Positions 6,909 through 14,528 of a DNA stretch of 20,102 bases are shown here, one piece after another; the stretch's first letter is position 1; the number at the start of each line of letters is the position of its first letter. Origin of the DNA: an uncultured Eubacteriales bacterium (GTDB lineage Bacteria > Bacillota > Clostridia > Oscillospirales > Oscillospiraceae); contig CABSBF010000031.1 in NCBI GenBank assembly GCA_902475855.1, forward strand, positions 1 through 20,102. Reading direction: 5' to 3'. The notes under the pieces were generated by a model that saw only the letters and a list, made by a program, of their open reading frames with translations, searched no databases and was not told the DNA's origin. The position numbers and the translations under genes are program-made.

Positions 6909-8939
6909 TCAGTCATTCATCAGCGGGAAGCTGATCTGCGCCTTGAACAGGTCGCCGTCTACGTCCAAAGAGAAGCTGCCGCCCATCAGCTCCGTCAGGC
7001 TGCGCGCAATGGAAAGCCCCAGCCCACTGCCCTCGGTATTGCGCGAGGCGTCACCGCGCACGAAGCGCTCCATCAGTTCCGATGGCGATACATTCAGGGG
7101 TTCTTTGGATATATTCTTGAATGTGACGGTCAAGCGGCCGTCCTGTGCCTGCGACTGCACATATACACGGGTATGCTCCATGGAATACTTGCAAATGTTG
7201 TTCATCAGGTTATCCAGCACGCGCCACAAAAGCCGGCCGTCCGCCCAGATATGGGGCTCCCGCACACGGAAATCCAGTACCGGCTCCAGGCCACAGGCCT
7301 TGAACTTTTCCTCGTATTCCCCTGCTGCCTGCGCCAGCAGAACATTAACGTCCGTCCGCTCTGCGTGAACAGCAATATTTCCGGTGGATGCCTTGGATGC
7401 TTCGACCAGATCCTCGGTCAGTTTCTTCAGCCGCACCGACTGCCGGTCGATGACTTGCAGATATTCCGGTGCCTGCGGAGAATCCAGTCCCGCCGTTTTG
7501 AGCAGATCAACATAATTGACGATGCTCGTCAGCGGCGTTTTGATGTCGTGGGAAACGTTGGTGATCAGTTCCGCCTTCATGCGCTCGCTGCGCATCTGCA
7601 CCTCCACCGCCTTCTGCATCCCGGTACCGATGCTGTTCAGGTTTTCTCCGTGGCGGCGGAAGGCCGGCAGAAGATGGCGGGTATTCACGCGGTAGCTCAT
7701 ATCGCCCTCGGCAATGGCCTCCCCGCCCTTCTGAAGTCTGCGCAGGTTGATTGCAGCCAGCAGCACCAGCGGGATCAGCAACAATTTCTCCACAAACCAG
7801 AACGGTACCACAAGATAAGCTGAAACAAGAAAAAAGAATTCCAGAACGGTGATTCCGGCGCTTACCAGCACTGTCCGCCAGACCAGAGGCAAATGCAGAC
7901 AGACATAGCGGATACCGCGGCACATCTTGCAAAGCGCGCGCCAGAGAAAGCGCAGAACATAGAAAATCACCGTATTTTTCCACCAGCTACCGGCTTTGGC
8001 CCGTGCAGCAAAACTCAAAACCGGCGACAGCCACAGGAAAGCCCAGACAAGGCCGAGTGCTGCGGCCAGTATCAAGCGCACGGTAGAATTATAAGAAAAC
8101 GCATCCCAGAACGCTACGCTGCCACAGAACAGCGCGATGAGTATGGTCAGATACAGATCAAACGGAATCCGGTCCACCCAGTTCAGGTGAATACCCTCCA
8201 CACCGGCCTTATGCCCCGCTGCGCTCAACAGGAACACAAACAATACAATCGCCATACACAGCGCCGCGATAGCAATCGGCAGGAGATATTTTTGCAGAGA
8301 AACAATCTTATTCGCAAGCTTCACTGAACGGGAGCAGGCATCCTCTGCCTGCATTTTTTCGGCTACTGCGATGTGCAGCGTAACCTCCTCCGTTTCCGTC
8401 ATGAACAGGGTAAGCTTCGCTGTGACTCCACCGTCCTCCTCGGAGTATTCATTTAGAATGCAGTTGTTCTCAAAATTCATATAGTCATACATCTGCTCTA
8501 TCGTGTCAAATCTCTTCGTCACGGTATAGCTGTCTGTACTGATAGGGAACGAATAAGTCCGCACGCGTTCCGTTTCCGGAAGGATCCCGGTATACTCCCG
8601 GTTGGAGAACAGCTCTTGCCCGCCCGTGTCCGTCACGCGGATGCAGAGATTGGAGTTTGCCGGAGAGTACTTTTCTTTATAATAGGCAATCAGGCTTTCC
8701 TCTTTTGCCCCATCCTTTGCCTCTGCCAATGCGCCGAGCAGCGTTTGCAGATCTCCGGAAGCGTTGGAAACAACGACATGCAGGAAGCCTTCGCGGATTC
8801 TGTCCCCGTTATCCAAATAGCTGTCATGCCCGACCAGAGCGACCGTTCCGACGATTGCGCCCGCCGCAACCACAAGCATCGCAACCAGCAGGAAGATCGC
8901 AGCCGCTTTTGCAGCAAGACTTGATTTCAGCTTTTTCAT
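6909..8939 (-). CDS. Polytopic sensor histidine kinase
   Basis: Membrane sensor of a two-component system, 676 aa. An N-terminal membrane helix (about 10-36) is followed by an extracytoplasmic region (about 37-213) and then several more membrane segments between about 214 and 400. Next comes a short HAMP-like linker, and a HisKA domain with H box NVSHDIKTPLTS (His464 as phospho-acceptor). The HATPase domain has N box DNLMNNICKY and G box GSGLGLSIA. The long multi-pass region after the sensor loop is more than the usual two-helix kinase. The ATG overlaps the response regulator's TGA as ATGA, so translation is coupled. The substrate or signal cannot be read from sequence; envelope stress is plausible given the glycosyltransferase upstream (inference). 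Confidence 0.95.
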   Translation of the reverse strand: MKKLKSSLAAKAAAIFLLVAMLVVAAGAIVGTVALVGHDSYLDNGDRIREGFLHVVVSNASGDLQTLLGALAEAKDGAKEESLIAYYKEKYSPANSNLCIRVTDTGGQELFSNREYTGILPETERVRTYSFPISTDSYTVTKRFDTIEQMYDYMNFENNCILNEYSEEDGGVTAKLTLFMTETEEVTLHIAVAEKMQAEDACSRSVKLANKIVSLQKYLLPIAIAALCMAIVLFVFLLSAAGHKAGVEGIHLNWVDRIPFDLYLTILIALFCGSVAFWDAFSYNSTVRLILAAALGLVWAFLWLSPVLSFAARAKAGSWWKNTVIFYVLRFLWRALCKMCRGIRYVCLHLPLVWRTVLVSAGITVLEFFFLVSAYLVVPFWFVEKLLLIPLVLLAAINLRRLQKGGEAIAEGDMSYRVNTRHLLPAFRRHGENLNSIGTGMQKAVEVQMRSERMKAELITNVSHDIKTPLTSIVNYVDLLKTAGLDSPQAPEYLQVIDRQSVRLKKLTEDLVEASKASTGNIAVHAERTDVNVLLAQAAGEYEEKFKACGLEPVLDFRVREPHIWADGRLLWRVLDNLMNNICKYSMEHTRVYVQSQAQDGRLTVTFKNISKEPLNVSPSELMERFVRGDASRNTEGSGLGLSIARSLTELMGGSFSLDVDGDLFKAQISFPLMND

Positions 8940-9631
8940 TGCTTTTCACGCTCCATTTTATAACCCTGCCCCCAGACGACCTTCAGATAATGCGGGTCGG
9001 CAGGATTGATCTCCAGCTTTTCACGCAGATGGCGGATATGCACCGCCACCGCGTTCTCCGCGCCGTAGGGCTCCTCACCCCAAACGCGCCGGTAAATCTC
9101 CTTCGGTGAAAACACTGTACCGGAATTCTGCATCAGCAGCTTCAGAATGTCGTACTCCCGCGGCGTGAGGGAAACCGGCTCGCCGTCCAGCGTAACTGTC
9201 TTTGCGTCGTCGTCCAGTGCAATACTGCCAATGACGATCTGCGAAGGCTTGACCTGTCCCCCGCCGAGCTGCAAATACCGCCGAAGCTGGGAGCGCACAC
9301 GCGCCAGCAGCTCCACGGGGTTGAAGGGCTTGGTCACATAATCGTCCGCGCCAACATTGAGGCCGAGAATCTTGTCGGTATCCTCCGATTTTGCCGTCAG
9401 AAGGATAACCGGGACATTGCTCACCTGCCGAACGCGCGCCAGCGCGGTCAGACCGTCCATCTGCGGCATCATCACATCCAGCAGCACAAGATGGATGTCC
9501 TCCCTTTGCAGCACCTCCAGCGCCTGTATGCCGCTGTAAGCCTCAAAAACCTGATAGCCGTCCGAGGTCAGATAAATACGCAGCGCAGAAACGATGTCCC
9601 TTTCGTCGTCACAGACCAGAATCTTATACAT
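8936..9631 (-). CDS. OmpR/PhoB family response regulator
   Basis: DNA-binding transcription regulator, 231 aa, partner of the kinase directly downstream. The receiver domain (1-~118) has acidic pocket D8/D9, phospho-acceptor D52 (VLLDVMMP), T79 and K101 (VTKPF). A winged-helix effector domain (~130-228) follows, with SLTPREYDILKLLMQNSG, the VWGEEPYG wing region and AVAVHIRHLREKLE as recognition helix. The ATG at 9629-9631 follows AAGGAG about 9 nt upstream. It starts 12 nt after the stop of the glycosyltransferase gene, so the three genes form one transcript. The sequence resembles the VanR-like subgroup of clostridia. Confidence 0.96.
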   Translation of the reverse strand: MYKILVCDDERDIVSALRIYLTSDGYQVFEAYSGIQALEVLQREDIHLVLLDVMMPQMDGLTALARVRQVSNVPVILLTAKSEDTDKILGLNVGADDYVTKPFNPVELLARVRSQLRRYLQLGGGQVKPSQIVIGSIALDDDAKTVTLDGEPVSLTPREYDILKLLMQNSGTVFSPKEIYRRVWGEEPYGAENAVAVHIRHLREKLEINPADPHYLKVVWGQGYKMEREKQ

Positions 9632-9643
9632 AGCCGTTTCTCC

Positions 9644-10891
9644 TTACCGTTGAATGAGTTCCGATGCGACCTGCTTCGCCGTAACGTTGTGCTGGATAGG
9701 CTTCCACTGTACCTTGGTAAAAATTGCAGCGATCGAGATCGGAATATAAGTGAACATGAACACCGGGAAAGTAAAGGTATACAGAACTTTCTTCCACGCC
9801 GCCGTATGGATCTTTTTCCACTGCGTTGCCGTTGTGATCGCGCCGATGATAAACAGCGTCAGATACATGGAACTGAGCATTTGCAGGAAAGAAAGCAGCG
9901 CCGCTCCGTTTGCCCCCTCTACAAGCTGCAAGGTAATCAGTGTCAGATTGCTCGCAGCGCTGAGTATGGAAAACAGAAATGCCGGCAGGATATTCATGGA
10001 CATATCATAGCACGAGAAGCTGCCTTTGAACATCCCCCCGCAGAGTTTCAGTCCATAGCGGCACAGTACCTGAAGATACCCGCGCGACCAGCGCATCCGC
10101 TGGCGCCACGACTGACGGAAGGTCACCGGCTGCTCGTCAAACAGCTCGGCCTGCGGGCAGAAGGCGATCTTATACCCCTCCAGAATGTGAGAAACAGAGA
10201 ACTGAATGTCCTCGATCAGCAGATGGAAGGGCCACCCACCCTGCTCCAGCAGTACCTTGCGGCTGAACAGAAAGCCCGTGCCGGAGATGGCGCAGCTTGT
10301 CCCCAGCAGCATCCGTGCATGATTCAGGTATTTCGATTCGCGCAGAAACCACAGTCCGTAGCCGGCCGATATCCAATTATCGCCGTAATTCTTGGAATTG
10401 CGATAGCTCGTCACGATGTCGTGTCCGTCGGAGAAGGTTTCGTTCATCCGTTCTATGTAATCCGGGCGCAGGAGGTTATCTGCGTCGAAAACAAGATAGC
10501 CGTCAAAGCCCTCCGGCTCGTCCTGCGCAATGTGACACAGCAATGCGTCAAGGGCATAGCCCTTGCCGATTTTTTCACGGTCAAATCGCTCATAGACCGT
10601 CGCGCCCGCCGCGCGTGCCGCTGCCGCGGTGCCGTCAGTGCAGTTATCCGCCATGACGTAGATTTTCAGATGGTTCTGCGGATAGGTCTGCGCGTGCAGG
10701 CTGTCGAGCAGGTCGGCAATAACATTTTCCTCATTGCGCGCACAGATCAGGACCGCGTAGCGGTGCAGCTTCGCCGGTTTGTGCGGCTTGTCCTTTTTGA
10801 TATGCGGAACCAGAATGTAGAAAAACTGATAGGCATAGCACAGTAAAAATGCAATCATCAGTACAGTGTTCATTGTTTCAAGATATTTCAT
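9644..10891 (-). CDS. Membrane family-2 glycosyltransferase (processive type)
   Basis: Likely adds sugars from nucleotide donors to make a surface polysaccharide or glycolipid. It has 415 aa. An N-terminal membrane helix (~8-28) is followed by a GT-A domain and C-terminal membrane helices (three or so between ~295 and 400). Catalytic signatures: ARNEEN start of the fold, D82 (ADNCTDGT), DAD at 136-138, ED at 227-228 and QRMRW at 264-268. This D, DxD, ED, (Q/R)xxRW set is typical of processive beta-glycosyltransferases such as IcaA- or hyaluronan-synthase-like enzymes. The ATG at 10889-10891 is preferred over the upstream in-frame start at 10951, which would place the predicted promoter inside the coding region. 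It is first in the operon with the response regulator and kinase. The product polymer is not known. Confidence 0.9.
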   Translation of the reverse strand: MKYLETMNTVLMIAFLLCYAYQFFYILVPHIKKDKPHKPAKLHRYAVLICARNEENVIADLLDSLHAQTYPQNHLKIYVMADNCTDGTAAAARAAGATVYERFDREKIGKGYALDALLCHIAQDEPEGFDGYLVFDADNLLRPDYIERMNETFSDGHDIVTSYRNSKNYGDNWISAGYGLWFLRESKYLNHARMLLGTSCAISGTGFLFSRKVLLEQGGWPFHLLIEDIQFSVSHILEGYKIAFCPQAELFDEQPVTFRQSWRQRMRWSRGYLQVLCRYGLKLCGGMFKGSFSCYDMSMNILPAFLFSILSAASNLTLITLQLVEGANGAALLSFLQMLSSMYLTLFIIGAITTATQWKKIHTAAWKKVLYTFTFPVFMFTYIPISIAAIFTKVQWKPIQHNVTAKQVASELIQR

Positions 10892-10921
10892 CCGGATAGC
10901 CCCTTTCTCTATGTCGTTTTG

Positions 10922-10951
10922 AGTATACCCCGGAAGGGCATTAAGAAACAA
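10922..10951 (-). promoter_or_regulatory. Promoter of the glycosyltransferase/two-component operon
   Basis: Minus strand -35 TTGTTT (10951-10946) and -10 TATACT (10927-10922), 18-nt spacer, about 30 nt upstream of the ATG. Confidence 0.6.
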
Positions 10952-10978
10952 GCGGAGATAATATTAAGTTTTTCTTAA
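10941..10978. promoter_or_regulatory. Spaced TTAA repeats upstream of the operon promoter
   Basis: TTAA occurs at 10941, 10964 and 10975. The last two are 11 bp apart, one helical turn, and sit just upstream of the -35 box on the minus strand. Outer copies form TTAAGAAA ... TTTCTTAA. OmpR-type regulators bind direct repeats at about 10-11 bp spacing, so this may be the operon's own regulator site (inference). Confidence 0.35.
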
Positions 10979-10984
10979 CGCACA

Positions 10985-11016
10985 TAAAAAAACCGGCTGA
11001 GGAAACCCTCAGCCGG
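10985..11016 (-). terminator. Terminator of the glutamine synthetase gene
   Basis: Minus strand: CCGGCTGAGG (11016-11007) pairs perfectly with CCTCAGCCGG (11002-10993) around a 4-nt loop, followed by a run of seven T. It lies 12 nt after the stop of the glutamine synthetase gene. Confidence 0.92.
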
Positions 11017-11027
11017 GTAAAAAACCG

Positions 11028-13133
11028 TCAGACCTCAAACATCAGATCGCCGTAGGTCGGCACGGGCCAGATGGCTTTGTCGACAATCAGTTCCAGGCGG
11101 TCGATGGGGTTGCGCAGATCGCGCATATCCGGGACAAGCTCATCGCGGCAGAGCGTCGCCATTTCGCGCACGCAGTCGATGCCGTTCATCTTCTGCACCG
11201 CCGCATCAAGCTTCTTTTCTGCCTCGCTCGCCTTGGCAAGCAGGCTGCTGGTCTCACGCAGAAGCTGCTCCTGCGTCGCGGTATCCGCATCAGGGCAGGC
11301 GGTGCGCACCTTGCAGATGGAGTCCGCCAACCGCGCCGTATAGCGCACAACTGCGGGGATATAGTGCTTGCCAGCCATGTGGAGCATGGTTCTGGCCTCG
11401 ATCGCCGTGGTCTTTGCATAGGTTTCATATAGAACTTCGCTGCGGGATTCCAGTTCTGCTCTCGTGAAAACACCGAATTTCTCAAACATTTTCACGGTCT
11501 TTTCCGTCGTCAGGACCGGAATTGCAGAAACCATGTTCGGCAGATTCGGCAGGCCGCGGCGCGCTGCCTCCTGCTTCCATTCCTCGCTGTAGCCATTGCC
11601 GTTGAAGAGCACACGGCGGTGGTTGCGCATATTCTCGGCAATCAGGCGGTTGACGTCGCGCTCAAAATCATCGCTGTTTTCCAATGCGTCTGCCGCCTCA
11701 CAGAAGGCCTCGGCGACAATGGTACTGATTACGGTATTGGAATTGGCAATGCTCTCCGACGAGCCGACCATACGGAACTCAAATTTGTTGCCCGTAAAGG
11801 CAAAGGGGGATGTGCGGTTGCGGTCGGTCGCGTCCTTGTCGATCACCGGCAGCGTAGAAACGCCGGTATCCAACCGGCCGCCTTCAATACAGCCGGCCGC
11901 CGTGCCATTGGCAACGATCTGATCCACCACATCGCTGAGCTGTGCACCGAGGAAGATAGAGATGATCGCCGGAGGCGCTTCGTCCGCACCGAGTCGCTGG
12001 TCATTTCCGGGGCAGGCCGTGGACATTCTGAGCACGTCCGCATGGCGGTCGACGGCCTTGATGATGCACGAAAGCACCAGAAGGAATTGCAGGTTGTCGT
12101 TCGGTGTCGTGCCGGGATCGAGCAGATTCTCTCCCGTATCGCTGCTGAGCGACCAGTTGTTGTGCTTACCGGAACCGTTGACGCCCGCAAAGGGCTTCTC
12201 ATGCAGCAGGCAGACAAGGCCGTGCCGCGTTGCGACGCGCTTCATCGTTTCCATGGTGAGCTGATTCTGATCGACCGCAACATTACAGGTGCTGTAAATG
12301 GGTGCGATTTCGTGCTGTGCCGGAGCAACCTCGTTGTGCTGTGTCGTGGCGGTAATGCCCATCTTCCACAGTTCCTTGTTCAGATCAGCCATGAATTCGC
12401 CCACACGCTCTCGAATGACGCCGAAATACTGATCCTCCAGTTCCTGCCCTTTTGGCGCGGGTGCACCGAAGAGGGTGCGGCCGGTGTAGATGAGGTCACG
12501 GCGTTTGAGATAGCGCTCGCGGTCGAGAATAAAATACTCCTGCTCTGCGCCGACGGAAATCAGCACGCGCTGGGAATTCTGATCGCCAAACAGACGCAGA
12601 ATGCGCACAGCCTGCTGAGAAAGCGCCTGCATGGAACGAAGCAGCGGCGTCTTATTGTCCAGTGCCTCGCCATTGTAGGAGACAAACACCGTCGGAATGC
12701 AGAGGATGGTGCCGCAGGCCATCTCCTTGACAAAGGCCGGAGAGGTCATATCCCATGCGGTATAGCCTCTGGCATAATGTGTGGCGCGCAGACCGCCGGA
12801 GGGGAAGCTGGAGGCATCCGGCTCACCCATGATGAGTTGTTTTCCGGTCAAATTCAGAATAACCTTGCCCATCTTATCGGGAGCGGTCAGAAAAGAATCA
12901 TGCTTCTCCGCGGTCACGCCGGTGAGAGGCTGGAACCAGTGGGTGTAGTGCGTCGCACCTTTTTCGATTGCCCATTCCATCATTGCCTTTGCCACAACAT
13001 CCGCGGTGCCCATGGAGATCTGACCGCCGCAGGCAGTCACACGCTGCACTTCGCGATAAACCTCAGACGGCAGACGCTCGCGCATCACCGCGCTGCTGAA
13101 CACATTGGAACCGAAATACTCGGAAACCTTCAT
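11028..13133 (-). CDS. glnA: Type III glutamine synthetase
   Basis: ATP-dependent synthesis of glutamine from glutamate and ammonia in the cytoplasm, the main route of ammonia assimilation. It has 701 aa, the length of the large type III (GlnN) enzymes and far longer than type I (~450 aa). Seen: GSIII N-terminal region (MKVSEYFGSNVF ... EVYREVQR), FMADLNKELWKMG, HNEVAPAQHEIAPIY, and the catalytic core segment KPFAGVNGSGKHNNWSL. The ATP-binding RLGADEAPPAIISIFLG and the NRTSPFAFTGNKFEFRMVGSS block follow. A long GSIII-specific C-terminal helical region ends at GDLMFEV. The ATG at 13131-13133 follows AAGGAG 8 nt upstream; the in-frame extension to 13172 overlaps the promoter. It is a single-gene transcript. 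The symbol glnN is also used for this class. Confidence 0.97.
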   Translation of the reverse strand: MKVSEYFGSNVFSSAVMRERLPSEVYREVQRVTACGGQISMGTADVVAKAMMEWAIEKGATHYTHWFQPLTGVTAEKHDSFLTAPDKMGKVILNLTGKQLIMGEPDASSFPSGGLRATHYARGYTAWDMTSPAFVKEMACGTILCIPTVFVSYNGEALDNKTPLLRSMQALSQQAVRILRLFGDQNSQRVLISVGAEQEYFILDRERYLKRRDLIYTGRTLFGAPAPKGQELEDQYFGVIRERVGEFMADLNKELWKMGITATTQHNEVAPAQHEIAPIYSTCNVAVDQNQLTMETMKRVATRHGLVCLLHEKPFAGVNGSGKHNNWSLSSDTGENLLDPGTTPNDNLQFLLVLSCIIKAVDRHADVLRMSTACPGNDQRLGADEAPPAIISIFLGAQLSDVVDQIVANGTAAGCIEGGRLDTGVSTLPVIDKDATDRNRTSPFAFTGNKFEFRMVGSSESIANSNTVISTIVAEAFCEAADALENSDDFERDVNRLIAENMRNHRRVLFNGNGYSEEWKQEAARRGLPNLPNMVSAIPVLTTEKTVKMFEKFGVFTRAELESRSEVLYETYAKTTAIEARTMLHMAGKHYIPAVVRYTARLADSICKVRTACPDADTATQEQLLRETSSLLAKASEAEKKLDAAVQKMNGIDCVREMATLCRDELVPDMRDLRNPIDRLELIVDKAIWPVPTYGDLMFEV

Positions 13134-13177
13134 CTTTCTTTCTCCTTTCGCCATCCGGCGCCGAAACAACAAATTTC

Positions 13178-13206
13178 ATTGTATCAGTGTACAGGAAAAG
13201 CAGCAA
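13178..13206 (-). promoter_or_regulatory. Candidate promoter of glutamine synthetase
   Basis: Minus strand -10 TACAAT (13183-13178) and a weak -35 TTGCTG (13206-13201) with a 17-nt spacer. The weak -35 would suit an activated or conditional promoter. The rest of the 247-bp gap to the DUF421 gene is AT-rich, and I see no convincing promoter for the rightward genes. Confidence 0.5.
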
Positions 13207-13380
13207 AAAAGCAAGCCTTTTCGGGAATCCGTGGAATTTTCAGTGGCGTCAACAAAGCGCACCTTACAGCCCCGCTATCGTTTATACATTTTTACTACAT
13301 TTTTATCAATTTGCATGATTTTGCCAAAATACATATTTCCCTTTCTGCTGTGTAAACTAGCGAAAAGGAGGCCGTGAGCC

Positions 13381-14058
13381 ATGTTGATCTCATTTTTGCG
13401 TACTTTACTGCTCTATCTTGTGCTGGTTTTAACGGTTCGCCTGATGGGGAAACGCCAGATCGGCGAGATGGAACCGTCTGAATTTGTCGTGACCATGCTG
13501 ATTGCAAACCTGGCAGCCATTCCCATGCAGGACAGCGCCATTCCCCTGTTCAGCGGTCTTGTCCCTATTCTGGTGATTCTCGGACTGGAGCTGATCCTCG
13601 CAGTGCTGTCGCTGCGCTGCATCCGAATTCGGACGTTTTTTTGCGGAAAACCCGTTGTTTTGATTGAAAACGGAAAAATTCTGGAAAAGAACCTGCAAAA
13701 AACGCGGGTCAATCTGGACGAGCTGACCATGCATCTGCGGGAAAAGGATATTTTTGATCTGACAGAAGTGAAGTATGCCATTCTTGAAACAAACGGGCAG
13801 CTATCGACGCTGCTCTATGCCAAGGACAGGCCGGCAAGTGCAAAGGAGGCCGGGATTCAGGCATCCGAAACGGAACTGCCCGTCACGCTGATCTCCGCCG
13901 GAAAGCTATTGCAAGAAAATCTCGCTGTTGCAAAAAAGGATCGCCTCTGGCTGAATGCCGAGCTGAAAAAGCGGAACTGTACTGTCCGCGGCACGCTTCT
14001 TTTTACTGTAGATGTGGCCGGGAAAGTCTATCTTGTTCGAAAGGAGGATGTCCGGTGA
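13381..14058 (+). CDS. DUF421 / YetF-like membrane protein
   Basis: Integral membrane protein of the DUF421 (YetF, YDFA) family, 225 aa. The N-terminus holds two or three membrane helices (about 3-20, 36-50 and 57-76), with the family signature VRLMGKRQIGEMEPSEFVV between the first two. The C-terminal soluble domain (about 85-225) has KPVVLIENGKILEKNL, LDELTMHLREKDIFDL and VKYAILETNGQLS, as in the family. The ATG at 13381 follows AAGGAGG 9 nt upstream. Its TGA overlaps the next gene's GTG. In sporulating Firmicutes this family is often paired with DUF4363 as here. The molecular role is not established; a sporulation link is an inference from related gene pairs. Confidence 0.9.
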   Translation: MLISFLRTLLLYLVLVLTVRLMGKRQIGEMEPSEFVVTMLIANLAAIPMQDSAIPLFSGLVPILVILGLELILAVLSLRCIRIRTFFCGKPVVLIENGKILEKNLQKTRVNLDELTMHLREKDIFDLTEVKYAILETNGQLSTLLYAKDRPASAKEAGIQASETELPVTLISAGKLLQENLAVAKKDRLWLNAELKKRNCTVRGTLLFTVDVAGKVYLVRKEDVR

Positions 14059-14453
14059 AGTTTCTCTATATTGGTATCGGCGCGCTTGCCGCTCTGTTGG
14101 CACTCTGTATTCTTTCCACTCTGCTGGTCTCCTTCGGTACCCGTGCGGCGCTGAGCTCACTGGAAACTTCACTGACAGCATTTGATGAAGGAGATTTTCT
14201 CACGGCTATGGAACATGCGATGCACGCAAAAAGCGAATGGGAGCAGCATTCCGGGCTGCTCAGCACGCTATTAAGCCACGAAGAGCTCGATGAGATCGAC
14301 GCGGGCTTTACGGCACTGTCCTCCTACTGCATAACGAAAACGACGGATGAATTTCGCAGCCTGTGCGCGGAGCTATCCCTGCGGCTGCGCCATATCACGC
14401 AGATGGACATCCCTTTTTACTACAATTTTTTTGTGCATTTCTTTTGGACTTGA
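14055..14453 (+). CDS. DUF4363 family membrane-anchored protein
   Basis: Protein of 132 aa. One N-terminal membrane helix (about 4-27) precedes a helical extracytoplasmic domain with LETSLTAFDEGDFLTAMEHA, SEWEQHSGLLSTLLSHEELD and EFRSLCAELSLRLRHI. The pattern of short helices with a Trp-containing central segment fits DUF4363. The start is GTG at 14055, with AAGGAGG 9 nt upstream. It overlaps the DUF421 stop by 4 nt (GTGA), so the two proteins are probably made in fixed ratio and may work together. The stop codon (14451-14453) lies within the -35 box of the following arg promoter. The function is unknown. Confidence 0.8.
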   Translation: MKFLYIGIGALAALLALCILSTLLVSFGTRAALSSLETSLTAFDEGDFLTAMEHAMHAKSEWEQHSGLLSTLLSHEELDEIDAGFTALSSYCITKTTDEFRSLCAELSLRLRHITQMDIPFYYNFFVHFFWT

Positions 14454-14478
14454 CCCGTCAACTGCAATCGGCTATAAT
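14450..14478 (+). promoter_or_regulatory. Strong sigma-A promoter of argD-argF
   Basis: -35 TTGACC (14450-14455), 17-nt spacer, perfect -10 TATAAT (14473-14478). The -35 box contains the stop codon of the upstream DUF4363 gene. Confidence 0.88.
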
Positions 14479-14489
14479 AAGTTCAATCC

Positions 14490-14506
14490 GCTCCGCGGTG
14501 CGGAGC
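14490..14506 (+). promoter_or_regulatory. Hairpin at the 5' end of the argD-argF mRNA
   Basis: GCTCCGC (14490-14496) and GCGGAGC (14500-14506) form a perfect 7-bp stem with a 3-nt loop, a few nt after the predicted start site and 8 nt before the GGAGG of argD. It is too far from a U-tract to be a terminator. A role in mRNA stability or as part of an operator is possible. Confidence 0.5.
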
Positions 14507-14528
14507 TACATAACGGAGGCATACTTCC

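Noticed and set aside
6717..7823. 368-codon plus-strand frame opposite the kinase gene
   Set aside because: It crosses a terminator and a promoter on the other strand, has no motif, and is a codon-bias artefact.
9491..10846. 451-codon open frame on the plus strand opposite the glycosyltransferase
   Set aside because: It is a shadow of the coding strand with no recognisable motif and no ribosome site, and it crosses two minus-strand genes.
11619..13355. 578-codon open frame on the plus strand opposite glutamine synthetase
   Set aside because: It lies antisense to a clearly recognised 701-aa enzyme, shows no domain, is low-complexity and arginine/histidine rich, and reflects third-position GC bias.
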